Positions 1-13,800 of a DNA stretch of 64,000 nucleotides are shown here, in pieces. The DNA is from Ariolimax columbianus. Lineage: Eukaryota > Mollusca > Gastropoda > Stylommatophora > Arionidae. The position numbers were made by a program, and so were the translations under genes. Within the stretch, counting starts at the first letter, position 1. Every line of letters begins with the position of its first letter. A model generated the notes under the pieces. It had not been told where the DNA came from, ran no database searches, and saw only the letters and a program-made list of their open reading frames with translations. The DNA is taken from contig JAVGWX010000011.1 of assembly GCA_036924085.1 (NCBI GenBank), forward strand, positions 38,292,970 through 38,356,969. The letters run 5' to 3'.

Positions 1-430
1 TTATTCAATGTTTATCATTTGCATTTCCTTGATTAAATGTTTACCATTTGCTGTTTCCTCTTTTCAATATTTACCATTTGCAGTTTCCTCTATTCAGTAT
101 TTATCATTTGCATTTCCTTTCATCATCATCATCATGTAGCATGTCCTTTGCAGAAGGTTGAATTTCCTTTACTCAATGTTTACTATTTTCTGTTTTCTTC
201 TATTCAGTGTTTAATATTTGCATTTCGTCTACTGAATGTTTTCCATTTTTGGTTTCCTCTATTCAGTGTTTATCATTTGCATTTCCTTGGTTAAATGTTT
301 ACCATTTGCTGTTTTCCTCTATTCAATGTTTTCCATTTACTGTTTCCTCTATTCAGTGTTTATCATTTACATTTCCTCAACTGAATGTCTACCATTTGCT
401 GTTTCCTCTATTCAGTGTTTTGTCACATGC
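1..430. repeat. 30-bp minisatellite, forward orientation
   Basis: Tandem, diverged copies of a unit of about 30 bp, read as TTCCTCTATTCAGTGTTTAT followed by CATTTGCA. It runs off the left edge. The same unit occurs in opposite orientation at 1997-2258. Overlapping reading frames here are by-products of the repeat. Confidence 0.93.
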
Positions 431-529
431 TGTTTCTATCAAACATTAAACTCTACCTAGGTATTGATGTTGTAATTCATCTCTAAAAGGTGTTGAAATT
501 ATGTGAAAGTGGAAACTTCTACAAAAATA

Positions 530-1125
530 GTCTTTCACATACATTTTTTGAAAAGTTCTCTTTCACTTAAATCTTGGGAAAAAAGTATCTTACCTATAAA
601 TCTCAGAATAAAGTCTCTTTCACTAAAATCTCAGAAAAAAAATATTATCATTCACATAAATCTCTGAGAAACGTCTCTTTCCCATTAACCTCTAAAAAAT
701 GTCTTTCACGTAAATCTCTGAGAAACATCACTTTCTCATAAACCACTGAAAAATGTATTTCACATAAATCTATGAGAAACATCACTTTCCAATTAACCTG
801 TGAAAAAAGTCTTTCATATAAATCTATGAGAAACGGCTCTTTCACATGAACCTCTGAAAAAGGTCTTTCATGTAAATTTATGAGAAATGTCTCTTTCCCA
901 TAAACCTCTGAGAAAAGTCTTTCACATAAATCTCTGAGAAATGTCTCTTTCTCATAAACCTCTGAAAAATGTATTTCACATAAATCTATGAGAAACGTCT
1001 CTTTCCCGTGAACCTCTGAAAAATGTCTTTCACGTAAATTTATGTGAAATGTCTCTTTCCCATACACCTCTGAAAAAAGTCTTTCACGTAAATCTATGAG
1101 AAATGTCTCTTTCACATAAATCTCT
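530..1125. repeat. 54-bp minisatellite
   Basis: About ten copies of a unit of about 54 bp with the pattern GTCTTTCACATAAATC, TCTGAGAAA, GTCTCTTTCCCATAAACC. The period is a multiple of three, so the minus strand stays open (648-1115) with an 18-residue periodic peptide. There is no sign of a real gene. It lies just upstream of the acceptor of Tubby exon 1. Confidence 0.92.
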
Positions 1126-1146
1126 GGAGTCTGCCATTTTTTCTAG

Positions 1147-1257
1147 CATGAAAATAAAATGTTGCAGAGCATAGAAGCTCCACCGCGAAAGAAAAAGGGA
1201 AAGAAGAAGAAGAAAAAGAAGGAGAATCTGGAACAAGGTGAAGCAGTTAATCCCGAG
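1147..1257 (+). CDS. TUB: Tubby gene, probable lysine-rich exon (local exon 1)
   Basis: A pyrimidine-rich stretch ending TTTTTTCTAG precedes 1147, and GAG|gtgaga follows 1257. The 37 codons are open and phase 0 at the 3' side, which fits the next exon. They encode a basic run ([20 protein letters not shown]). Basic, low-complexity linkers are usual between the N-terminus and the tubby domain. A second acceptor at 1166-1167 (TTGCAG) would give a 30-codon exon in the same frame. The assignment rests on splice signals and composition only, because the linker is not conserved. Other linker exons could lie unseen in the 9.7-kb intron that follows. Confidence 0.55.
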
Positions 1258-4200
1258 GTGAGACTAAAGACCTCCATTATAGCATTATACTCAGCATGAC
1301 CCTGACTTACAACATTTGTAGTTTCCTAGTTTCCATAAGGGTTCATTACCTAACATTTTGTTTGTGCGTTGCCTAACATCCAGAAAAGGGCTCAGAGCTA
1401 GGCTTTCAAACTCAAACAATAGGGCAGTGCAGTATGAAGTCAGATTAATAGACACAGGGCAGCATTCAGTCATGTTAACATGTTCAGACAACCTTACAAC
1501 CAGTATTAGGACTGATCAACCAGAGGATAGGGTCAAATGGAGAGACATGCTCAGACAACCTTAAAACCAGTCCTGAGACTGATCAACCAGAGGATAGGGT
1601 CAAATGGAGAGACATGCTCAGACAACCTTAAAACCAGTCCTGAGACTGATCAACCAGAGGATAGAGTCAAATGGAGAGACATGCTCAGACAACCTTAAAA
1701 CCAGTCCTGAGACTGATCAACCAGAGGATAGAGTCAAATGGAGAGACATGCTCAGACAACCTTAAAACCAGTCCTGAGACTGATCAACCAGAGGATAGAG
1801 TCAAATGGAGAGACATGCTCAGACAACCTTAAAACCAGTCCTGAGACTGATCAACCAGAGGATAGAGTCAAATGGAGAGACATGCTCAGACAACCTTAAA
1901 ACCAGTCCTGAGACTGATCAACCAGAGGATAGAGTCAAATGGAGAGACATGCTCAGACAACCTTAAAACCAGTCCTGAGACTGATCAACCATGATGATGA
2001 AAGGAAATGCAAATGATAAATACTGAATAAAGGAAACTGCAAATGGTAAACATTGAATAGAGGAAACAGCAAATGGTAAACATTGAATAGAGGAAACTGC
2101 AAATGGTAAACATTGAATAGAGGAAACTGCAAATGGTAAACATTGAATAGAGGAAACAGCAAATGGTAAACATTGAATAGAGGAAACTGCAAATGGTAAA
2201 CATTTAATCAAGGATATGCAAATGATAAATATTGAATAAAGGAAAACAGAAAATTGGGGAGACATGTTCAGACAACATTACAGTCAGTCTTAAGGACTGA
2301 TCAACCAGAGGATAGTGTCAAATTGAGAGACATGTCGAGACAACCTTACAACCAGTTTCCGCACTGATCAGAGGATAGAATTAAACTGCAATCTCCCAAG
2401 TGTGTCATTTAAAGGTTACTAAAGAAGGTTCTGTATAGGACTAACGACCACCATCTGTAAAATAACATTTCTATTGTTATCAGTATTTGCAGATAACTTT
2501 AATACCTGATCACCTGAGTGGTGTATGCGAGGTAGACAAGATAGAGCTACTGTAACCTTCCAAGTTTGTCAGTACACTTCTACTAAATAACGTCATGCAC
2601 GGGGCTAGCGACGTCAGTCTGTAAAATAACATTGCTATTGTAATTAATCACTATGAAAGCTCGTATACAGACTTCCTGTAAACAGACCAGCTGCAGTTTA
2701 AATCTATGCCTCACATTGAAACAAATTTGTAAATATCGACCAAGGGAAACAAATGATCTCATGTTATTGCACGCTCATCTCATTTTAGCTTAGATTAAAA
2801 ATTAGTAGTTTGAATTAATCAAATTACCTAAATAAATAATACAGCTTAATTTTTAAACAGTATTTCAATGTTATAAAATCACGATGAAACTATATATACC
2901 TTTGATGAAGTGAGTACACTGGGTTCTGGAAAAGTGTGGGTTTTTTTGTTTTTGTGTGCAATGTTTATGATGTTAAAATTAGAGTGTGTTTATATATGTA
3001 TATAATACCCTTACTAACTGTGTGAAATATTGATTCATTTTTATTTTTTGGCCTTTTTTTTTTTTTTTTTAGAAATACAATATTATAGAATTTTGCATAA
3101 ATATGTATGCTAAACCTCTTTATACAATGCGTGTTTTGATTTTTGTGTGTGAGTGACTTTATTAACTGTGTGAATTTGTACTGCCTCTGCTTATTTTTGT
3201 TTTTGTCTTTAGAGCTGAAATATTTTCAATTGTTAGTAATCTTATTTTCTTGAATTTAGTAATTACATATTTTCAATTTATAGTTTTCTTATTTTCTGTT
3301 ATAGTAATTACTAATTCTTTGATGTTCAGGCTTTCATTTTCAGTTTCAGTAATTACATATTTTCCAGTTTTGATGCTCTCATTTTCCAGTTTTAGTAATT
3401 ACAAATTCTTCCATTTGTAAACTCTTATTTCCTGTTTTAAAAATAACCAGTTTTCCCATTTTAAATTTCCTATTTCAGTAATTACATATTTTTACACTTT
3501 GATACTATTATCCTGCTTCAGTAATTACATATGGCCCGTCTTTGATACTCTGATTTTCCTGTTATACTAATTACATATTTTCCCATTTTGATACTGAAAT
3601 TTCCCTGTTTCAGTAATTACATATTTTCAAATTTGTAGTGCTTTTATTTTATTTTATGTTTTCAATATACATTGGTTTTGCTTCTTTGATTTTCATTTTG
3701 ATTATGAAATGTTTAATTATTAATTTAAGTATGACTGTGTTTTGCTTAGTGATGAGCACCTTGATCCAAAGTTCCTTGAAGAGTGTAAAGTACTGTAGCT
3801 GTACTGTGTTCAACCATCTTCTATTATGGTACACATTTTCCAGCCAATATTTCACCACTCTAACATTTCTACAGAATATTCTACCAGTTTAAATGGGTTT
3901 GAGGCTTTGTTTCTTCTTTTTCGTTCATTCTCAAGCTCTCGCTACCAAGATCTGAAAAGGGCTTTGTCAGTATAAGGATGTAGTCCGGAGAACGGAAGAC
4001 GTTGTGGCGTTGTTTACAGCTTGACTGTGATATTTGCTCCTTTCGGTCCGGTACATCCAACTTCAGCAGTCATTTTTTGATACCGGGTTAGCCTTCCCTC
4101 TTCAATTCTTTCTCCTTAGTCAGTCTTCCCTGTTGGAGCCTGTTATACAGGATCATTACGTGGAGGTGTAGAAAGGTTTTGGCAGCTCTGGTTCGTTGGC

Positions 4201-4794
4201 CCTGATGCTCTAGCAGCCAGCTTTGTGTCTCTGACCACTGCAGCTTATACACTGCTCAACATCCTGATCCCAAGTCCTAGTTTGAAGTTTGGTTAATATG
4301 CATCTCATCATCATCAGATGCCCTGCCAGTTGGCGTTGGCAATCTGGTCCTCCATCTGCTTCTATCACGTGTCTCATCTGCCAACTTTGTTCTTGATTAT
4401 CACCCGTGCCATTCTCTCCGACTGTCCAACATCTTCTCCCTCTGCCTTCCTCTGTCTCTCTTTTCTGCTACCTTTTCCGTTGACACAATGTGCTCGAACC
4501 GCCACATCTCATAACATGCCCCCAAAAGGATGACTGCCTTGTTCTGATCCTTGCAATGAGTTGTCTTTGTGTTTGTGCCTCTACTGTATCATTGGTTTTC
4601 CTTGCAGTCTATGGGATCTGCAGCATTCTTCTATAAAATATGCATCTAGTAGGACTTGCATATTTCTCACTTTCTATTCACTAGCTCTGTCACTTTTCTT
4701 TCTCTCTCTATTCCCTCTTCCATCTCTCTGACTCTTCACTTATCCTGTTCTGTCTTGTCTCTCTTTTAGTACTCACTTTTTTCTCACCCTCTTC

Positions 4795-4839
<45 letters not shown>

Positions 4840-7800
4840 CTTCCCTCTACACTATCCACCCTCCATTTGTTTATTCTCAATCTCTGTTCTCTTCCTCACT
4901 CCCCTTTATTTCCTTTCTCCCACTTTGAAAAACAACTCCACATCTTGTCTTCATTTCCATTTTTTTCTCTCCTCTGTTTCATACTATCTCTTCTCTTCTT
5001 CTCTTTGCCATCCCATACCCTTCTTTCTCATGCTCTTTACTCTCTCTAACTGTTGGCCTCTTCTCGCCTTTTTCTCCTATCTTTTCTTCTACCATTTTCT
5101 TCTCAACTCTTATTTTTTTCACTCTCCCTTGCTCATTTTTTCTTTCCCTCTCTCACTAGAATCTCACTTTTTACCTCCTCATTTTCCTTTTTCTGTCTTC
5201 TCTCGCGTCCTCTTATCTTCACATCATCGTACCCTGCTGGTTAGCTGTGGCAGTCATGGACCTCCATCCACTTATATCGCATATATCGTTTTTCAACTGT
5301 GTTGTTGATTGTCGCCCATGCCTTTCTCTTAGGTGATACTGTATCATTAGTCTTCATTAGTCCAAGGGATCCGCAACATTCTTCTGTAAAACCACATCTC
5401 CGTTGGTTCCAAAGACCTATGCGCTAGCTTGCTGATTGTCCATGATTCACTGCCATGTCAGTACTGGTTCCTCGTAGTGTGCAAGGACTCTCTTTCTCAG
5501 CTCCAGTGACAAGGTTTCCTGCACAAGATTCCCTTCATGGTCTGGAAGACCGATTTTGCTTGGGCTATTCTACATTTTATTCCATAATTGCATCTTCCAT
5601 CTGATTTTATGCATGTGCCCAGGAATTTAATTTTGTGTCTTCATCACTTTCCTTTCTTATACTCATTCCTTCCTTTTACAAAGATCGATAACCCAACCTG
5701 ATTTTATTAATAGAACAGATTCTATGCGCAAACTGCTAACTGTGAAACTAGCCCAGTTGTGACCATATATTATGTCAGAATGGAGATCAATACAACCGCA
5801 TTTTCTCCAGGTCAGAAATAGCTTAAAATGAGAAAACATTGATAGCCTTGAGGCATTTCATTTAGCAACAACACCAAAAATAAATTGTTCCAATTATAAC
5901 TTAAAGGAGAAGATGATGCTAATATACGACACCAACAAAAATAACGAAACAAAAACTGGTGTAAATAAATGTACACTAATTTTACACACAAGAACATAAA
6001 AGTATATAGATTCATTTTACACACAAGAATGTAAACAATTGTTGATTAATTTTACACACAAAAACATAAACCATTGGTTTTACATACAAAAACAAAAATA
6101 TATTTTGATTTATTTTACACACAAAAACATAAACCATTAGTTTTAGACACAACAACACAAATATGTTTATTCATTTTACACACAAAAACATAAAGTATTA
6201 GTTTTACATACAAGAACAAAAATATAAGTAGATTAATTTGACACAGAAAAACATAAATCATTAATTTTACACAAATGAGCATAAATCATTAATTTTACAC
6301 ACAATAACATAAATCATTCATTTTACACACAAGAAGTTTATGTGTGTGAATTGAGTGAGAGAATATGTTTGTATGTGTAGATGTGTGAATTATATCTATC
6401 TATATTCTTTGCGCACCAAATTAAGCGCATAAGGCAAAAATAAATGATCTCCAGTTGGAACGGTGTGACGCCACTTTTCTTTAGATCTTGTATGGTGCTG
6501 AGGCCCATAGTTGAGCCCTCTCGGATGATTGTTCTTCTGAGTGTTTCCTTTGGTCTCCTGAATGCCCCTTGGTGTCCAATTGAGTGCCTGCAATGGAAGA
6601 CGGTTGTTGTTCAATTTAAGGACATGTCCAATGTTTGTCCATCGTTTTTTTCCGGATGATGGTTGACACTGTCTCTGTTCTTATCGAGTCATTAGTTATG
6701 AACTGGTCCCAGCGTATATTCAATAATTTTCTGAAAAATTTATTTTCAAAGATGTTTAGTTTGTTTTCTAGCGCTTTTGTTGTCTTCCAGCTTTCACATC
6801 CATATGCCAGGACTGATATTTTGATTGAGTTGAATAGTCTGAGCTTGGTATGTTTGCTCAGTGTTGTTGATTTCTAGATGTTGGTGACCTGATTAAAGGT
6901 ACAAGAGTGTGAATTGAGTGAGAGAAAATGTTTGTGTGTGTAGGTGTGTGAATTGAGTGAAAGAAAATGTTTGTGTGAATTGAGTGAGAGAAAAATGTGT
7001 GTATTTGTAGGTGTGTGAATTGAGTGAGAGATAATGTTTCTATGTGTAGGTGTGTGAATTGAGTGAGAGAAAGTATTTGTATGTGTAGGTGTGTGAATTG
7101 AGTGAGAGAAAATGTATATATGTGTATGTGTGTGAATTGAGTGAGAGAAAATGTATGTGTAGGTGCTGATGTGTGTCTATTGTATGGATATGAGAGTGTA
7201 TGTGTATTTGAGGGTGTGAGCAGGCGGAAAGAATATATTTGTGAGTGAGTTTGTGTGTGTGTGTGTGTGCGAGCATAGGTGGGGGGAAGGGGCTGCTTCT
7301 TTTTGGGGTTTTTTCCCTCCCCTACCACCACCCCCATTGATGAACGGCAGTGAAAGATAAAGGTAATCCTTCATCAGACTTAACCGTTAGTCGGGAATGA
7401 AATGTTTGTAACTTCAATATACTAAGCCACATAATGTGTTAGGTAGGCTGGCCAGTTCACTGTCTCGCTGCCTTTTACTTCCTTAACCATAATTCTGGTA
7501 CCCAATTACATCTGGGTTGACTGAAGTGTGATGGTTGCGGGAGTCTGTACCTGTGCCGTGAGCAGTGAGCAATCATTGACAATGAATTATATAATTTATT
7601 TATGTTATTGTTGTTGTTGTTGAATGTCCACAATAAGTATGTTTACACTTTTGTGCACTCTGACAAAGTCACTAGTTGGGGATTGCAGTAGATTTCCTCA
7701 CTGTCTGAATGTGCTAATGAAGGTGGACCGGAGTCATCCAGGTTATTGTGCTATATGTGGCTACATTGTGTGTTGCTCATTACTACGGGGATGATTTCAA

Positions 7801-10794
7801 ACCTCACCTCATTAGTCAAACTACTATGCGACAGGCTGTTTCCAAGGAGAACTGCATGGAAGTGAGATCGGGTTTTGGTCAGAATACTTCACCTGACACT
7901 GACTAACATAGTCTGATCAGTGTGTTTCACCTGACCCTGACTAACATAGTCTGATCAGTATGTTTCACTCATAGTCAACTGTTGATTTTCCTTTGTGAGG
8001 GGGTCAACAGCTGCAATCGACTCTGGGGTCACTACTCACTGTGCCTGACCTGGTCATGAACAGTCTGCCACAGAACTCACGCCATTTGGGAACTTCCTAC
8101 TCCACTCATACACTTACTGGAGTGAAAGGTGTGCATCACTGTACTGGACCTTCATTCGCCGATGAATTGCTATAGGTTTCACCATCCCTTTGCTGCTCAA
8201 AAAACAGATAATAGAACATTGCTTCTCTTTGGTGCATGTCAATAGTGGAGCAGCCATATTTTATATGCAATTATGATGTCATGTTGTTCGTCTGCATTGT
8301 GATAGCATTTGCAGGACACACTTGATATCCTTAGCAACCAAATTAACAAATTACAATACAAAGACATAGTTTTTCTATTTTCTATCCCACTTTTACGGTT
8401 TTCATTTGAAGCTCCCTTGTACAATTGCTTCTTTTAGTTTATGCAGCATTGGAGTCACTGTATTGTTCTGTTGTTGGTGGTAGACAAATAGCGGAGCTAC
8501 AGAATCTTTATCTTTGTTCACTCACAAATACCATCTATTTTCCTCATTAATTTGGTTGTCTATCTCAGACTTCTCTTGTGACAATGCAGTGTATCTCTCA
8601 AATAACCACATAAAATAACCACTTCTATTGTCTTCATAAACTTTGCCTCAAACTTCTGCCATCATCCTAAATTGTATCCCTCAAATGATGTCAAGGTATA
8701 ATACCAAATTAGTCATCGAAATCGTGAGAGAAAAATCATGGAAGAAATATAGGAAACTTCTGTCATGCATGTGAAAAAATGTCTCTAGTGATTTCTACCA
8801 AAATATCAAAGCAATGACAATACCATGCAATTGAACGCTTATGCGACCAGGATCCATCACGTTTAGTGACCATGTCCGTGACCACGTCTGATGGCTGCGT
8901 CCCATGTGGCCTGCAGTTCTGTTGGGGAAGGTGGCGATCTGTTTTAGCCAGGTGTTGCGAGGGCGGCCCCGAGAACATCTCCAAGATGGGCACGGGTGGT
9001 TCAAGGCTGCATTGTAATGTCCTACTCACCTGCTAGCTATTTCCTCTCTTGAGGTGCAGAGGGGATCCATCTGGCTTATTCAGGCATTGAGGGGAGCCGG
9101 AGGGACGTTGGGAGAGATCATAGCTGAGAGCCTTTATCGCGCGGTATGTCGCTCTCATGACGCGCAGTGGGCCCCGCTCTGCGATATCGGCAATGGTATT
9201 GTAATGGTATTCAAGGTCCTTATTGGCGGCTGCCTGGAATCTGTTTTGTAGGCAACGCCGTTCAAGGTGTTTGGTTACCCATGGTACTCGTCGAATTCTT
9301 TTCCTCTAGGATTGCCAGGGTAAACACTGTCGGCCAGGGTTTTCGGATGTTCTTTCTATGACCCAAAATTGTGTCTGCAGCTTCGTGGATGGCCTTGGCG
9401 ATGATGGTAAAGGCAGATTTAGGGTCATCAAGAAGGGTACTCAGAGAGAAAAATGGGCTGTCTATGGATGAAAAGAGCCAATAACAGTCATTGCAACAAC
9501 AAATTAAGTGAAGAAAACGGGGCTGGATAGGACTTCGGAAGGCACAGTCTAACATAGCCAGACAGGCTCTTACATGGAATCCTCAGGAGAAAAGAGAGAG
9601 GGGTAGACCCAAAAATACGTGGAGAAGAGAATGTGGGAAGGAGCTAAAATTAAATAATTACACCATGAGAGAGGCAGAAAAAGCAGCACAGGACCGTGTA
9701 CGCTGGCGAGATGTTGTCGATGGCCAATGCGCTGAGAGGAGCGACGGGCTTTGATTATTTGATTGATTAATTGATGGATGCAGCACATTGAGCTGCTAGA
9801 CTTAGGTTAGTATGCAGGACGTTCGTGTCGTATCTGGCAACTGATACAGCAATGAGGTAATCATTAATAAAAAAAGTGGTCCTCAATATTTAGCAAGTGC
9901 ATAAGAGAACAAAGATGAAAGATTGCTTCCAAGAACTTTTTAATTCAACAAATACTCAGCAGCATAGAGGGCACCTAACAGACTGTGGATCTACTTTGCT
10001 TTAATGTTTGAGTCTATTAAGATGGACTTGCGCATCGGTTAACCACCCTTCGCTGCACTTGTCCCAACGCAGCCGAGTAATAAGATGCTCGACCCTAGTT
10101 TGCTAAGTAGGAAATCCTTCTTCCAGCTACATCCAACTGATACCAGAGCTGGTACCTGTACAGGGGCATCTGTCCCTGTAGAAGTACAGGTTGACTAAAA
10201 ACTAAGACGATACTCAGAGACAATCAATATTTGTCACAAGAAACAAGAATCATCTAGAATCTCATATATTGATTGAAGAAATAGAAAGAGCTGTAACGGA
10301 CATCTCTAAAATTAAGCCACCAGGTATGGATGGCATATCTGAAGAAATTCACGATTGTGGAAAGACTGGGCTGAAGTGGCTAGAGAGAATCTTTAAATGC
10401 CAGATGATTTGCATCAAGATATAATAATGCCAATCTGGAAGGAAAACAAACACTATAAACGTATCTGGGATACATTAAGAGTGATACATCCCTATTAGGT
10501 CATACAGGAAAAATAAATATGCCAAAATACTTGAACAGAGAATAACACCAATCGCTGAACTTCAGCTACGCATAGCTCAATTTTGGTTCTATAAGGGAAC
10601 TGCAGGTACTGATGTCTTATTCTGCTTAAAACAATCAAGCAAAGAAACAACAATATATATATATATATATACATACACATGCACACACAGATATATATCT
10701 ATGAGGCGTGTTCAAATGAAACCGAACCAAACTGCAACAAGTGAACAGTTTCCTCAGCAGACTGTTGAAAACAGTCTATAAACATTATATAAAA

Positions 10795-10830
<36 letters not shown>

Positions 10831-13800
10831 GAACACATCATTGTCAAATTGATTTGTTTTTGCTTCCTTTTTGGTTTGATTTTACATTGAATCTTAATAT
10901 CACATCATCGTTTTTTCCGAACAGCAAGGTCAGACCGAGAATGATGCCAATTCCAGTGCCAACGCATGTTCTTATATGCCAGATACATCAAACCTGGATG
11001 AGTTTGTGCTCAGACCTGCACCTCAGGGTGTAACTATGAGGTGCAGAATAACCAGGGACAAGCGAGGTGTGGACCGCAACATTTACCCGACCTACTTTCT
11101 CCACCTGGAGCAAGACAGTGGCAGAAAGGTAACTGCTTCGCTATTAATTTCTTTTACTGTTCATTTTTCTTCTTCTACGTCATTTATTATCAAACTCCCG
11201 TTACCAAGCTCTTTTTTTGACTTTGTAAGTAGAAATTACAAATGAGGAGATACGAGAAAGAACTACAACAGCAAAAGGGCCATTTGAAGACCTCTTGGCA
11301 ACAGTCAAAGAAGGAATCTCACTTGTTATGGTCACATATCAATATCAAATGGTCTTGAAAATACGATTCTGCACAGAAAGGTGCAAGGCAGATGATGAAG
11401 AGGTCGTCCCAAAAAGAGGTGTGAGGACAACATAAAAGAATGGACAAATCTCCGACCAGACGAGGCACAGGCAGCGGCCACTGACAGAGAGTGATGGCAT
11501 GGGTTTGTGAGGATACTTTGTGTGTGCCCCAATGACCTCACCGGTTACGGTATGACTTAACCTGTAAGTAGCAGGGTGTAGTCTGGAGAACGAAATTAAT
11601 TGTGTAGTAGTTTACAGCTTGACTGCGATATTTGCACCTTTTGATCGAACACATCCGACTTCTGCATCACATTTTTTGGGGTGCCGGACTAGTCTTCCTT
11701 CTCCTTAGCCAGTCTGTTCTGTTGCAGCCTGTTATCCAGGATCACCACATGAAGGTGAACAAAAGTCTTGGCAGCTCTGGGTCGCTGGCTATGACGCTAG
11801 CAGCCAGTCTTGGGACGCTGACCGCTATAGCTCATGAACTGCTCAGCATCTTGATCATTATTTCCAATGTAGATCTGGAGGTCTTAAATTAGAAGCAAAA
11901 GTCTGCCGAAGACGGATGTGTCGGACCGAAAGGTGCAAATATCGCAGTCAAACTGTAAACTAGCGACACAACGCATGCCATTCTCCGGACTACATCCTGC
12001 TACTTGCAAAACTCTATTCAGGGCTTAGTAGCTGGAGATTGAGAACGAACACAGAAGAAGAAGAAAAAGCAAAAGAGGGGCTAAAGATGCACCACAGTGA
12101 ATGAACTGACAGCAGACTGCTTGCATCAGAGTCAACGAACCAGAACTGGCCAAGACCTTATTCTGCCTACAAATGGCCACCCTGGAAACATCTTGCACTT
12201 GTGTAGTCTGGCTAAGAGAAGGGAAATCGCAGTAGGAAGGCAAACCCTGTACTTAGAAAGCCAGCTGAAACTAGATGTGTTGGGTCTAAAGGTGCTGAAA
12301 TCGCAGCCTCGCTGTAGAGTGGGAGAACACAATATCCTTTTCAGGACGAACGTCAAAGAAGAAGCTAAAGAATGGGACAGTTGTGCCCTGTTATATTAAA
12401 AGGTAGTTCCGCAAGCAGACACTGCCGTCAGAGATGAAGTGGTAGAGACTTTATTGTTCTGGGTCTTTAGTTTTTGTGAGGTGAGACGGGGGTTACCATT
12501 TCCTTTCCTTGTGATTTTGTCTTTCCAAGCAGTGAGTCGGATACCAATTTACAGCTTGTTAGATTTCATCTTATTTCTGTTGGCAAGCAAACGCAGGGCC
12601 TTTTCCATGAGTGATGCTAAGGAATTCACAATGTTCATGTATTAGTTCCACAGTTAATTGTTCATCGAGACTCTGAAACACCTCAATGTGATCCATCCTG
12701 GCAATAGACACTCTTCTGTACAGGAAGCACAGATCTTTGGGAAAAAGCAAGGCAATAACTAATACAGCAGGAAATTGTGGAGAGAACGAGGGCATGGATA
12801 GTACACACTCTCAGAAAGAAACTGGATAGTATAACCAAGCATGCGCTTGATTGGAACCCACAGGGAAAGACATGAATGAGAAGGCCAAGAAACACCTGGC
12901 GAGGGAATGGTGGAAGAAGTTGGCTCAATCATGGACAAAATTCAAGATGACGACACGTTAGAATTAGATGGAGAGACGGGGACGGCGTGGCCTAATGGTT
13001 AAGTGGCACAGCTCACAACCAGAAGGTGCTGGGTTCGATCCCCAACACAGCACCGGCCGTTACCCCGGGGAGGCAAACCCTTAGAAAATGCAGGAGGAAG
13101 CAGACCCTTGCGTAAAATGCATGCTGAAGTCGGATGCACTGGGTCGACAGGTGCAAAATAAAAACCACAGTGCAACGCACACCACCGCCTTGAGGATTAG
13201 AGAAATAAGGCAAACGCAAAACAAAAAAAACAACAACAAAAACGAAGATGGAGAGCATCCCTTGACGTTTAAAAAAATCATGGAGGTTGATCAACACGCT
13301 TGTCATTCCTACTTTGTGTTACCAGTGTCAATCGTGGTTCTTATTGGAACGTCACAAGAGTAGGATTCAGAGCTGGGAGATGCGCTGTGAGACCGTATCC
13401 GAAACACCACGTTGAGGCAGATGGTTGGAACGAACACAGTAAATGCCTACATTGAAGCTCAACAAATCAAGTGGATTGGCCAGTTGGTTCGGATGCATTA
13501 GGACCAACCAGCAGTAAGAGCAAAGGACCGCCCTCATCACAGATGGATAGAAGGGGTATCTGAAACACTCATGAGGTTCCACTTGATGACCACACAAGTT
13601 TCTCACCTGGCCCAAACAAGAGATTTACGTACCCCCCGCCTTTCTGCGACAGCGCATGCCAAGAGTAGTAGGACAAAAGAGGAAGAAGGAGAGCATCTGT
13701 TGCAGTCCTTAATTACAGGGGGAACCACATGGGTCACCGAGTGCTCCACCAGGGTCTTTCTGTATGACTAGAATAGCACCACTGTCCCTCAGAAAGCATG

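Noticed and set aside
1..430. CRISPR-like regular repeat arrays
   Set aside because: Units are contiguous without unique spacers, there are no cas genes, and the context is a eukaryotic intron. The same holds for all arrays here.
648..1115. 155-codon periodic frame (KETFLIDLRERLFSEV type)
   Set aside because: It follows from the 54-bp repeat period (18 codons). The opposite strand holds the Tubby gene, and the peptide has no domain.
4925..5308. 127-codon Ser/Phe/Leu-rich frame as a membrane protein
   Set aside because: Pyrimidine-rich low-complexity DNA; hydrophobic residues follow from T/C codons.
12972..13060. A functional tRNA gene at the head of SINE family B
   Set aside because: A and B boxes are present, but the cloverleaf stems do not pair well and the sequence continues into a SINE body with a target-site duplication.
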